Origin: Agromyces archimandritae
Lineage (GTDB): Bacteria; Actinomycetota; Actinomycetes; Actinomycetales; Microbacteriaceae
Assembly (NCBI RefSeq): GCF_018024495.1
Contig: NZ_CP071696.1
Location: forward strand, 248,001-312,000
Length of the DNA stretch: 64,000 bases
Direction of reading: 5' to 3'
How positions within the stretch are numbered: the first letter of the stretch is position 1; every line of letters starts with the position of its first letter. Of this stretch, positions 33,849-41,720 are shown one piece after another. Both the position numbers and the translations under genes were made by a program. Below the pieces are notes generated by a model. That model had not been told where the DNA came from and did no database searches. It worked only from the letters and a program-made list of their open reading frames with translations.

Positions 33849-34872
33849 TCAGCCGGGAAGCATCGCCCGCAGGGCGCCGATGGTGTCGGCATCCGCCGGC
33901 GGCTTGTCGTCGCGGTAGCGTTTGACGCGCGCGAAGCGCAGGGCGACGCCGCCCGGGTATCGCGTCGAGCGCTGCACGCCGTCGATGGCGATCTCTGCGA
34001 CGGTGACGGGTTCGACGAAGACGGTGGATGCCGTGCGCGACGTCTCGATCTCGCCGAACCGCTGCGTCTGCCACGCGAGCATCGCATCGGTGAGGCCCTT
34101 GAAGGTCTTGCCGACCATCGCGAATCCTCCGGGCTCGCCGAACTCGCCTGCCGGATCCCGCGCCCCGAGGTGCAGGTTCGACAGGGTGCCCGTGCGACGG
34201 CCGTAGCCCCGCTCGGCGGCGAGCACGACGAGGTCGAAGGTGTGCACGGGTTTCACCTTCACCCATGCGCCGCCGCGACGGCCCGCCGCATAGGGCGAGC
34301 CGATCGCCTTGACGACGACGCCCTCATGGCCGGCGGCCAGCGCCGCCTCGGAGACGCGTTCGGCTGCGGCCGGGTCGGCGGTGACCTCGCCCGGCACGCG
34401 GAGGCCGGGCGCGAGGCGTTCGAGGGCTGCCAGGCGTTCGGCCAGCGGCAGGTCGATGAGGTCGCGGCCGTCGAGGTGGAGGAGGTCGAAGAAGCGCGGC
34501 GCGAGCCGGGCCTCGCGTGCGGCATCCGCTCCGAACCGCGACATCGTGTCCTGGAAGGGTCTCGGGGCGGCCGACGAGGAGGCCGACCTCTTCGAGGGCC
34601 GCGGGCGGGCCGCTCAGGGCGATCACCGCGGTCTCGCCGAGGTCGCCGGAGAGCATCGCGGCCCGTCGCACGAGGTCGCCCGGCCGGTCGGCGGCGCGGG
34701 CGAGCGCGTCGAGGAGGACGCCTTCGAGGGCGCCGGTGCGCACCTCGCCGAGGATCGCGCGGGCGAGGAAGCCCTGTTCGCCGGCGGTGGCGCGGCCGGT
34801 GAGCTCTGCGACGAGGCGGCTGCGTGCTGCCGCGGACCCCGGTCCGCCTGCGGCGGCGAGGCCCAGTAGCAC
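33849..34872 (-). pseudogene. ATP-dependent DNA ligase remnant (two deletions and a frameshift)
   Basis: Two frames give pieces of one actinobacterial ATP-dependent ligase. The 5' piece (34872 to about 34564) starts VLLGLAAAGGPG and carries the N-terminal-domain segment GEVRTGALEGVLLDALARAA, ending LLVGRP. The 3' piece (to 33849) resumes at [10 protein letters not shown], continues [21 protein letters not shown] and [26 protein letters not shown], and ends in the OB-fold. The section between, with the adenylation lysine (KxDG), is missing, as are about 90 N-terminal residues. The junction lies in a GGCCGCCCC tract; removing one C would join GRP to RPFQ in frame. An assembly error is possible. 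Confidence 0.75.
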
Positions 34873-34922
34873 GTTCCCAGTCTGCCACCGGCCTCCGACA
34901 CCGGCCGTGCCGGGCCCGGGGA

Positions 34923-34967
34923 CGCCGAACGCCCGACTCCTTCGGGTATGGAGCCGGGCGTTCGGCG
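34923..34967 (-). terminator. Hairpin after transglycosylase paralog B
   Basis: CGCCGAACGCCCG-A-CTCC pairs with GGAG-C-CGGGCGTTCGGCG (one mismatch, 9-nt loop), 15 nt beyond the stop at 34982. Confidence 0.65.
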
Positions 34968-34981
34968 ATGGTTCGGCCGGG

Positions 34982-35914
34982 TCAGTACCAGCCGGTGGCG
35001 CCGGAGTGGTCCCAGGCCGCGCACGGCGAACCGTAGCGGTCCGCGATGTAGCCGAGGCCCCAGGCGATCTGGGTGGCCGGGTTGGTCTGCCAGTCGGCGC
35101 CGGCGGAGGCCATCTTGCTGCCGGGCAGCGCCTGCGGGATGCCGGTGGCACCGCTGGAGGCGTTGTAGGCGTTGACGTTCCAGCCGGACTCCTTGTCCCA
35201 CAGGGCGACGAGGCAGCCGAACTGGTCGTCGCCCCAGCCGTAGGAGGCGAGCATGCCCTGGGCGATGGCCTGGGCGCCGCTCGGGTCGGTCGGAGCCGAC
35301 GGGTAGGAGACGGCGGCCTCCTCGGCGGCTGCGGCCTCTTCGGCCGCGGCCTGTTCGGCGGCGGCGCGCTCGGCGGCGGCCTGCTCTTCGGCGGCCTTCT
35401 TGGCGGCCTCCTCGGCGGCCTTCTTCTCGGCGGCGGCCTTGTCGAAGGCGGCGACGGCATCCGTCACCTTCTTCGTCTCGGCCTTGGTGTCGGCCGTGAG
35501 GTCGATGGTGTCGCGTGCGTCGAGCTTCTGGTACCCGCCGAGCTTGTCGACGAGGCCCTGCAGCTTCGCGGCGTCGGCCTTGCCCTTCGCGGCGGCGACC
35601 GCCTTCGTGCCGGCGTCGATCGCGGCCTTGGCGCCGCGTTCGGCGTGGGCGGCGAGCACGTTGCCGTACGCGCCGAACTCGGCCGCGCCGCGCATCTCGG
35701 TCGCGCTCGTCAGCGCCGCCGTCTGGGCGATGCTGTCGCGCTGCGCGGCGACGGAGGACTGCACGACGAATCCGGTGCCGACGCTCGCGGCGACGGCCAC
35801 GGCGGCCCCGATCATGAGGCTGCGCTTGCGCGCCGTCTTGCGGCGGCGTTCGTTTGCGCGCGGGGTTTCTGAACTGGACTTCTTGGGGGAGATGAGATCA
35901 ATCGGGTTCTGCAT
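34982..35914 (-). CDS. Secreted transglycosylase-like protein, paralog B
   Basis: A 310-residue exported protein, paralogous to the one at 26368-27207. Basic N-terminus (ERRRKTARKRS), membrane/signal segment (about 34-56), a helical region rich in Ala, Lys and Glu with long runs of EEAAKKAAEEQAAAERAA type, and a C-terminal domain with YGWGDDQFGCLVALWDKESGWN, GIPQALPGSKMA and TQIAWGLGYI. The Glu in DKESGW is the likely catalytic residue. The helical middle is longer than in paralog A. Start MQNP matches the paralog. Confidence 0.85.
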   Translation of the reverse strand: MQNPIDLISPKKSSSETPRANERRRKTARKRSLMIGAAVAVAASVGTGFVVQSSVAAQRDSIAQTAALTSATEMRGAAEFGAYGNVLAAHAERGAKAAIDAGTKAVAAAKGKADAAKLQGLVDKLGGYQKLDARDTIDLTADTKAETKKVTDAVAAFDKAAAEKKAAEEAAKKAAEEQAAAERAAAEQAAAEEAAAAEEAAVSYPSAPTDPSGAQAIAQGMLASYGWGDDQFGCLVALWDKESGWNVNAYNASSGATGIPQALPGSKMASAGADWQTNPATQIAWGLGYIADRYGSPCAAWDHSGATGWY

Positions 35915-36047
35915 AGTTGTTCGTGTTGTGAACCACCGGTGCGCGCACGCAGAGGCGATTACGATTCTCGGGTTGCGCCCGCACTCGGGTTCTGCGCGGA
36001 CGAAGGCCCCAGTCTGCGCGCGGGTTCTGCATGAATCCTCACGTCTG

Positions 36048-36063
36048 CCTGGCAAAGTCCTCA
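36048..36063 (-). repeat. Upstream element shared by the two transglycosylase-like genes (copy B)
   Basis: Minus-strand TGAGGACTTTGCCAGG, 134 nt upstream of the ATG at 35914; see copy A at 27344-27359. Confidence 0.4.
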
Positions 36064-36133
36064 AAAAGGGGGACCCGCGGGAGCCCCGACATCCGCTCAC
36101 GGGCGACGTTCAGGCGGCACTCGGCGAGCCCCG

Positions 36134-36139
36134 TATCCT
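36134..36139 (+). promoter_or_regulatory. -10 element of a probable leaderless transcript (DedA gene)
   Basis: TATCCT ends 7 nt before the ATG at 36147. Confidence 0.5.
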
Positions 36140-36146
36140 TGGTCGG

Positions 36147-36800
36147 ATGGAAACGAGCGAGACCCTCGGCGGGATCGCCCAGTGGGCGGTCGATCTCATG
36201 GACGCCCTCGGCGCCCCCGGCGCGGCGATCGCCATCGCCGCCGAGAACCTCTTCCCGCCCCTGCCGAGCGAGATCATCCTCCCGCTCGCCGGGTTCGCCG
36301 CCAGCCGCGGCAGCCTCGGCCTCGTCGAGGTCATCATCTGGACGACGATCGGCTCGATCGTCGGCGCCCTCGCCCTCTACGGCCTTGGCCGCTGGCTCGG
36401 CGCCGAACGCCTGAAGCGCATCGCCGACCGGATGCCGCTCGTGCAGGTCTCCGACGTCGATCGAGCCGAGGCCTGGTTCGCCAAGCACGGCGGCAAAGCC
36501 GTCTTCTTCGGCCGTATGATCCCCATCTTCCGCAGCCTCATCTCGATCCCGGCCGGCCTCGAGCGGATGCCGGTATGGCGCTTCCTGCTGCTCAGCGCAG
36601 CCGGCAGCGCCATTTGGAACACCGTCTTCGTCGTCGCCGGCTTCCAGCTCGGCGAGCACTGGCACATCGTCGAGGACTACGCCGGCGTCTTCCAGAAGAT
36701 CGTCATCGCCGTCGTCGTCATCGCCGTCGCCGTCTGGATCGCGCTGCGGGTGCGGCGCATCCGCCGCGAACGACGCGACACGGCACCCACCGGCCGATGA
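36147..36800 (+). CDS. DedA family membrane protein
   Basis: A 217-residue DedA/SNARE-associated protein. ENLFPPLPSEIILPLAGFAA and the second conserved block FFGRMIPIFRSLISIPAGLERMPVWRF (with the F-x3-R and G-x3-M signatures) are clear; four to five membrane segments are predicted by eye. DedA proteins are thought to flip lipids such as undecaprenyl phosphate or phosphatidylethanolamine; the substrate here is unknown. Confidence 0.9.
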   Translation: METSETLGGIAQWAVDLMDALGAPGAAIAIAAENLFPPLPSEIILPLAGFAASRGSLGLVEVIIWTTIGSIVGALALYGLGRWLGAERLKRIADRMPLVQVSDVDRAEAWFAKHGGKAVFFGRMIPIFRSLISIPAGLERMPVWRFLLLSAAGSAIWNTVFVVAGFQLGEHWHIVEDYAGVFQKIVIAVVVIAVAVWIALRVRRIRRERRDTAPTGR

Positions 36801-36870
36801 TGCGGGCACGCCCCGCGAAGCGCTAACTTTGGGGGCGGCGTCACCCCGGACGCCGATGAGAGGAGCCCCC

Positions 36871-37287
36871 ATGGACCAGCAGCAGATCGACCTCGTGCAG
36901 ACGAGCTTCGCGAAAGTCGCCCCGATCGCCGACACCGCCTCGGCCCTGTTCTACGACGACCTCTTCGAGCGGGCCCCGGGCGTGCGCCCGCTGTTCTCCG
37001 AGGACCTCACCGAGCAGCGCCGCAAGCTCATGCAGATGCTCGGTTTCGCCGTCGCCGGCCTCAGCGACTGGGAGCAGGCCGTGCCGGCCGTCCGCGAGCT
37101 CGGCGCCCGTCACTCCTCCTACGGGGCCGAGCCGGCCCACTTCGCCGCGGTCGGCGCGTCGCTGCTCGCCACCCTCGAGAAGGGCCTCGGCGACGACTTC
37201 ACCCCCGAGGTGCGCGAGGCGTGGACGACGGCGTTCGGGATCATCGCCGCGGAGATGCAGGCCGGAATGGAGTCGCAGGCGGCCTGA
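36871..37287 (+). CDS. Single-domain bacterial globin
   Basis: A 138-residue globin (Vitreoscilla-type/flavohaemoglobin-like haem domain). The B/C region FYDDLFERAPGVRPLF and the F helix LGARHSSYGAEPAHF with the proximal His are visible. There is no reductase domain. Such proteins bind oxygen or detoxify nitric oxide with a separate reductase. GAGAGGAG precedes the ATG. The next gene follows after 28 nt. Confidence 0.88.
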   Translation: MDQQQIDLVQTSFAKVAPIADTASALFYDDLFERAPGVRPLFSEDLTEQRRKLMQMLGFAVAGLSDWEQAVPAVRELGARHSSYGAEPAHFAAVGASLLATLEKGLGDDFTPEVREAWTTAFGIIAAEMQAGMESQAA

Positions 37288-37315
37288 CGCCCGCCCGCGG
37301 AGACCGGGAGGCCGC

Positions 37316-37978
37316 ATGGACGAGGCGACGCCGATCCTCTTCGACCTCCCGCTCCGCGGCCGCATGCTCGTGCAGAACAGCCCGGCCCGGCGCATCCCGA
37401 GCCACGGCACGACCCTGTTCGGCACGAGCCACGCCGTCGACCTCGTCCCCGTCGACGAACACGGGCGATCCGCGCCCCGCGACGTCCGCAGCCTCGTCGC
37501 GCTCGAACCGCCCGAACGCTTCCTCGGGTTCGGGATGCCGGTGCTCGCCCCTGCGGCCGGCTCCGTCGTCGCCGCCCACGACGCCGAAGCCGATCACGAG
37601 GCGCGCCGTTCGCCGTTCGTGCTCGTGCCGTACGCGCTCACGCAGGCCGAGCGCGTTCGCGAGGGCATCACCGGGCTCGCCGGCAACCACGTGGTCGTCG
37701 CGCTCGGCCCGGCCGGCCCGTTCGCGCTGATCGCGCATCTGCGCCGCGGCACGCTGCGGGTCGGGATCGGGGAGACGATCGCGGCCGGCGATGCGATCGG
37801 CGAATGCGGCAATTCGGGCAACAGCACCGAGCCGCACGTGCACGTGCAGCTGAGCGACACGGACGACTGGGCGAGAGCCCGCGGGGTGCCGTTCGCGTTC
37901 CGGCGGTACCGTGATGCCGGCGGCGCCGTGATCCGGGGCGGGATGCCCGGCGAGCGGGAGGTCGTCGAGGCCGTCTGA
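37316..37978 (+). CDS. M23-like peptidase domain protein
   Basis: A 220-residue protein with the M23 (LytM) architecture: HAVDLVPVDE contains the first metal-ligand pattern (H-x3-D), FALIAHLRRGTLRVGIGE the central strand, and EPHVHVQL the HxH motif. No signal peptide or membrane helix is seen, which is unusual for a peptidoglycan endopeptidase, so it may act inside the cell or on another substrate. ATG follows GGGAGG. Confidence 0.8.
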   Translation: MDEATPILFDLPLRGRMLVQNSPARRIPSHGTTLFGTSHAVDLVPVDEHGRSAPRDVRSLVALEPPERFLGFGMPVLAPAAGSVVAAHDAEADHEARRSPFVLVPYALTQAERVREGITGLAGNHVVVALGPAGPFALIAHLRRGTLRVGIGETIAAGDAIGECGNSGNSTEPHVHVQLSDTDDWARARGVPFAFRRYRDAGGAVIRGGMPGEREVVEAV

Positions 37979-38011
37979 GCCGGGTGCGCCGCCCGCATCC
38001 GCCGACCGGAT

Positions 38012-38042
38012 TTGACCTCAACCTGGCTTGAGGTCGTAGGGT
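38012..38042 (+). promoter_or_regulatory. SoxR-type promoter of the ferredoxin operon
   Basis: A -35 TTGACC (38012-38017) and -10 TAGGGT (38037-38042) are separated by 19 bp, the over-long spacer typical of MerR/SoxR-activated promoters. The spacer region holds CCTCAA-N6-TTGAGG (38016-38033), identical in its half-sites to the classical SoxR box. The -10 ends 6 nt before the ATG of a mini-ORF. No soxR gene is in the window. Confidence 0.78.
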
Positions 38043-38048
38043 CGCAGC

Positions 38049-38075
38049 ATGCTCCACCCCGAGACCGCCCGATGA
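38049..38075 (+). CDS. Leaderless 8-codon upstream ORF overlapping fdxA
   Basis: ATG CTC CAC CCC GAG ACC GCC CGA TGA encodes MLHPETAR. It starts 6 nt after the SoxR-type promoter's -10, so it would be at the very 5' end of the message. Its TGA overlaps the fdxA start (ATGA), giving re-initiation or coupled translation of fdxA, which lacks its own Shine-Dalgarno sequence. Translation is inferred from this geometry only. Confidence 0.5.
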   Translation: MLHPETAR

Positions 38076-38398
38076 CCTACGTCATCGCTCTTCCCTGTGT
38101 CGACGTCAAAGACCGTGCGTGCGTCGATGAATGCCCCGTGGACTGCATCTACGAGGGCGAGCGTTCGCTCTACATCCACCCCGACGAATGCGTCGACTGC
38201 GGCGCATGCGAGCCGGTCTGCCCGGTCGAGGCGATCTCCTACGAGGACGACCTGCCCGAGGAATGGGCCGACTACTACAAGGCCAACGTCGAGTTCTTCG
38301 ACGAGATCGGCTCGCCCGGCGGCGCCGCGAAGCTCGGGGTCGTGCCGAAGGACCACCCGCTCGTCGCCGCTCTTCCGCCCCAGGGCGACGCCTCGTGA
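38072..38398 (+). CDS. fdxA: Seven-iron ferredoxin
   Basis: A 108-residue FdxA-type ferredoxin starting [20 protein letters not shown]. Cysteines CVDECPVDC bind the [3Fe-4S] site and [16 protein letters not shown] the [4Fe-4S] cluster. The acidic C-terminal tail ([19 protein letters not shown]) is typical of actinobacterial FdxA. It donates electrons to partners such as cytochrome P450s and reductases. The stop overlaps the next start by 4 nt (GTGA), coupling it to the flavin reductase. Controlled by the SoxR-type promoter at 38012. Confidence 0.95.
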   Translation: MTYVIALPCVDVKDRACVDECPVDCIYEGERSLYIHPDECVDCGACEPVCPVEAISYEDDLPEEWADYYKANVEFFDEIGSPGGAAKLGVVPKDHPLVAALPPQGDAS

Positions 38399-38925
38399 GC
38401 GGCAGTGCCGCGGCATCCGGGGTGCGGGTGCCGGCCGCGCCGGCCGGCACCCCCGAAGCCGTCGACGCCTTCAAACTCGCCTTCCGCGCCCACCCCGCCG
38501 GCATCGCGCTCATCACCGCCGAGGGCGATGACGGGCCGGTCGGCCTCACGGCATCCAGCGTCGCCTCGGTCGCCGTCGACCCGCTCGCGCTCGCGTTCTC
38601 GGTCACCCGCGCCACCGGCAGCGCCGGCGGCATCCTCCGCGCCCCGGGATTCGTCGTGCACCTCCTCGGCGCCGACCACATCGCCCTGGCCGAGACCTTC
38701 GCCCGCTCCGGCACCGAACGCTTCACGCCCGAGCAGGGCTGGCGGCGCCTGCCGACGGGCGAACCGCATCTGCCGGGCGCCCGTGTCGCCTTCCGTTGCC
38801 GGAGCCTCGCGGTCACCCCCGTCGGCTCCTCGTCCCTCGTGCTCGCCGAGGTGCTCGAGGTACTGCCGGGCGAGGCCGGCGCGGCGGTCGTCTACCACGA
38901 TCGGCGCTTCGTGCCCCTCGAGTGA
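38395..38925 (+). CDS. Flavin reductase family protein (FMN-binding split barrel)
   Basis: A 176-residue protein of the flavin reductase-like group: [41 protein letters not shown] is the FMN-binding core, and [12 protein letters not shown] the C-terminal signature. Such enzymes reduce free FMN/FAD or quinones with NAD(P)H. GTG start overlaps the fdxA stop. A SoxR-controlled ferredoxin plus flavin reductase is consistent with a response to redox-cycling compounds; this link is inference. Confidence 0.88.
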   Translation: MSGSAAASGVRVPAAPAGTPEAVDAFKLAFRAHPAGIALITAEGDDGPVGLTASSVASVAVDPLALAFSVTRATGSAGGILRAPGFVVHLLGADHIALAETFARSGTERFTPEQGWRRLPTGEPHLPGARVAFRCRSLAVTPVGSSSLVLAEVLEVLPGEAGAAVVYHDRRFVPLE

Positions 38926-38943
38926 GACCACGGCCGAAGTGCG

Positions 38944-40434
38944 TCAGGGCATCTTGCCCGGCGGCACCTTCTCGGGCGCCTCGAAGTCGGTCGCCCGGCC
39001 CACGCGCCGGTTCACGATCCACGTCACGATCCAGAGCACGACGCCGATCGCGAGCAGCACGAGCGCGATCCGGTACTCCCCCGGGTTCCGGCCCGAGAAC
39101 GGCAGCACGAGGTACAGGCACGCCAGTGAGGCGATGACGGCGATGACGCGATTCGTGCGGAAATGGCGGTGCTTCACGGGGTTCTTCCGCAGCACGAGGA
39201 CGGCGAGGTTCACGATGCAGAAGACCGCGAGCAGCAGCAGCGAGGTCGTGCCCCCGAGCAGGGCGACGACGGTGGTGCCCTGCGCGAGCGAGACGTAGGC
39301 GATGAGGCCGATCGCGATCGCGGTGGTGAAGAGCACGGCCAGCCACGGGGTGCGGCGCCGCTTCAGCACGAGCGCGAGCACGTCCGGCACGACTTGCTGC
39401 TTGGCCATGCCGTAGATGAGCCGAGAGGCCATGAGCATGTTGATGAGGGCCGAGTTGGCGACGGCGAACATCGAGATCCACGGCAGGAGCTCGTTGATCG
39501 GGAAGCCGGGGGCGGCGGTCTCGACGACGACCACGAGCGGCGCCTCGCTGGCGGCCAGTTCGCCGACGGGCACGATCGCGACCGACAGCACGGCGATCGC
39601 GACGTAGACGACGCCCGTGATCGACAGGCCGGTGATCATGATCTTCGGGAACACGCGGGTGGGATGCCTGGTCTCCTCGGCCATGTTGACCGCGTCTTCG
39701 AAGCCGACCATCGCGAAGAAGGCGAGCGAGGTCGCCGCGGTCACGGCGACGAAGGCCCCGCGTTCGTCGGTCGATTCGAAGGCGACGACGCGCGACCAGT
39801 CGCCCTGCCCGCCGACGACGGCCCACAGGGCGATGAAGATGACCAGGAGCAGGCCGGACACCTCGATGAGGGTGAGCACGACGTTCGTGCGCACGCCGGC
39901 GGCGACGCCGCGGAGGTTGATCAGCATGAGCACGACCATGAACACGATCGCCAGCACGAGCAGCAAGGGATCGGCCGGGTCGGGTGCGGCGCCGCTGAAG
40001 GCGCGCACCATGTTCACGGCGAAGGCGCGGGCGGCGGTGGATGCCGAGGTGATGCCCGAGCACATGACGGCGAACATCACCATGAAGGTCACGAAGTGGA
40101 TGCCGAAGGCCTTGTGCACGTAGAGGGCGGCGCCGGCGGCCTCGGGGTACTTCGTGACGAGTTCGAGGTAGGAGAAGGCGGTGAGCATCGCGACCGCGAA
40201 GGCGATGAGGAACGGCAGCCAGGCGGCGCCGCCGACCTCGCCGGCGACCTGCCCGGTGAGGGCGTAGACGCCGGTGCCGAGGATGTCGCCGACGACGAAG
40301 AGGAGCAGGAGCCGGGGCCCCATGACCCGTCGCAGCGCGGGCGACCCGGTGGGGTTCGGGTCGATCTGCACCTCACCGGTGTCGGCGGGCGGTTCGGCGG
40401 GCCCCTGCGCGGCGCGCCCCGGTTCGGGTGTCAT
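38944..40434 (-). CDS. APC-superfamily amino-acid permease
   Basis: A 496-residue transporter with about 12-13 membrane helices. The start of TM1 shows the APC signature LLLLFVVGDILGTGVYALTG, followed by AAWLPFLIAFAVAMLTAFSYLELVTKYPEAAG. C-terminal half contains VARVFP-type loop RHPTRVFPKIMI. Substrate cannot be assigned; cationic amino acids are common for this group. GGAGGGGGA precedes the ATG. It is divergent from the siderophore operon (281-nt gap). Confidence 0.9.
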   Translation of the reverse strand: MTPEPGRAAQGPAEPPADTGEVQIDPNPTGSPALRRVMGPRLLLLFVVGDILGTGVYALTGQVAGEVGGAAWLPFLIAFAVAMLTAFSYLELVTKYPEAAGAALYVHKAFGIHFVTFMVMFAVMCSGITSASTAARAFAVNMVRAFSGAAPDPADPLLLVLAIVFMVVLMLINLRGVAAGVRTNVVLTLIEVSGLLLVIFIALWAVVGGQGDWSRVVAFESTDERGAFVAVTAATSLAFFAMVGFEDAVNMAEETRHPTRVFPKIMITGLSITGVVYVAIAVLSVAIVPVGELAASEAPLVVVVETAAPGFPINELLPWISMFAVANSALINMLMASRLIYGMAKQQVVPDVLALVLKRRRTPWLAVLFTTAIAIGLIAYVSLAQGTTVVALLGGTTSLLLLAVFCIVNLAVLVLRKNPVKHRHFRTNRVIAVIASLACLYLVLPFSGRNPGEYRIALVLLAIGVVLWIVTWIVNRRVGRATDFEAPEKVPPGKMP

Positions 40435-40607
40435 GGATGTCCCCCTCCACAGCGCCGCGGTTCTGCATACGGCGGTGCCGGCAGCGTACGGCCGCCGTGC
40501 GCCGGCGAGCGGGTGCGGGCACGGCGCGTCGTGTGGATGCCGGGAGTCGCGGCATCCACACCCACCCGTCGCCCCTCGTCGCCCGGCGAACGATTCGCCG
40601 ACGCAGC

Positions 40608-40626
40608 GCAGGTTAGGCTAACCTAA
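40608..40626. promoter_or_regulatory. DtxR/IdeR iron box of the first siderophore operon
   Basis: GCAGGTTAGGCTAACCTAA matches 17 of 19 positions of the consensus TTAGGTTAGGCTAACCTAA and contains a perfect AGGTTAG-G-CTAACCT palindrome. A TAGGCT -10-like hexamer sits inside it, so iron-bound repressor would block initiation. The siderophore-binding gene starts 90 nt downstream. The rest of 40435-40715 holds no gene. Confidence 0.88.
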
Positions 40627-40715
40627 GCGGCGGGCGGCGACGAGTCGCCCGTGCCACCGCAGCCCCGCGTAGGCCGCCGAGCGTGCCGCAGCGGCACCAC
40701 GTCCTGGAAGGAACC

Positions 40716-41717
40716 ATGACCGCCTCATCCCTCACCCGCACACGGCTGGCCGGCATCGCCGCGCTCGCCGTCGCCGGCATCGTCGCCCTTGCGGGCTGCT
40801 CCTCCTCCGCCGCCGAGCCGAAGGCCGACGACGACACCACCGCATCCGCCGGCTGGCCCCGCACCTTCGAGAACGCCGACGGCACCGAGACCGAGATCCC
40901 CGCCCAGCCCGAGCGCATCCTCTCCACCTCCGTCTCCGTCACCGGCACCCTGCTCACCATCGATGCCCCCGTCGTCGCGAGCTCCGGGGCCGCGAACGGC
41001 GCCTTCTTCGCGCAGTGGGCCGACATCGCCGACGAGCGCGGCGTCGCACCCCTCTGGGGCGCCGGCAGCTTCGACCCCGAATCGGTCATCGCCGAAGACC
41101 CCGACCTCATCGTCGTCTCCACGACCGGCGCCGACTCCGTCGTCGACCGGCTCGAAGCGCTGCAGGACATCGCGCCGACCATCGTCGTCGACTACGGCGG
41201 GCAGACATGGCAGGAACTCGCCGCCCGGCTCGGCGAAGCGACCGGCCTCGAGGCCGAGGCCGAGGCGGCCGTCGCCGACTTCGACGCGCTCGTGTCCGAG
41301 ACCGCCGACGCCATCGAGATCCCGGCGGGCACCGCGAACATCGTCTCCTTCAACGGCCCGGGCCAGGACAACCCGATCGCGCGCATCGGCGGCGCGCACG
41401 CCGACCTCCTCTCCGCCCTCGGCTTCGAGATCGAGGACCCGGACGTGGCCTGGCACACGCAGCCCCAGGAGCGCGCCGACTTCGTCTTCGCCCCCTACGA
41501 GAAGCTCACCGAGCTCGCCGGCGAGACGACCTTCATCCTGAGCGCCGACGACGAGACCGCCCGTGCGGGCTTCGCGGCCGACCCGGTCCTCGCCAACGTG
41601 CCGTCGGTCGCAGCCGGCCAGGTCTACGGCCTCGGTGCGAACTCGTTCCGCATGGACAGCTTCAGCGCCGCCGAGATCGTCGAGGGCATCGCCGCCTCCT
41701 TCTCCTCGGAAGGCTGA
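40716..41717 (+). CDS. Iron-siderophore ABC transporter, substrate-binding lipoprotein
   Basis: A 333-residue lipoprotein with lipobox LAGC (Cys28) after a short signal. The mature part has the FepB/FhuD-type clamp fold: GTETEIPAQPERILSTSV near the start, EDPDLIVVST and AAGQVYGLGANSFRMDSFSAAEIVEGI at the C-terminus. AAGGA precedes the ATG. It is the first gene after the iron box and is followed 3 nt later by the permease genes. Siderophore identity is unknown; FepB-like enterobactin/catecholate binders are the closest in style. Confidence 0.9.
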   Translation: MTASSLTRTRLAGIAALAVAGIVALAGCSSSAAEPKADDDTTASAGWPRTFENADGTETEIPAQPERILSTSVSVTGTLLTIDAPVVASSGAANGAFFAQWADIADERGVAPLWGAGSFDPESVIAEDPDLIVVSTTGADSVVDRLEALQDIAPTIVVDYGGQTWQELAARLGEATGLEAEAEAAVADFDALVSETADAIEIPAGTANIVSFNGPGQDNPIARIGGAHADLLSALGFEIEDPDVAWHTQPQERADFVFAPYEKLTELAGETTFILSADDETARAGFAADPVLANVPSVAAGQVYGLGANSFRMDSFSAAEIVEGIAASFSSEG

Positions 41718-41720
41718 GCC

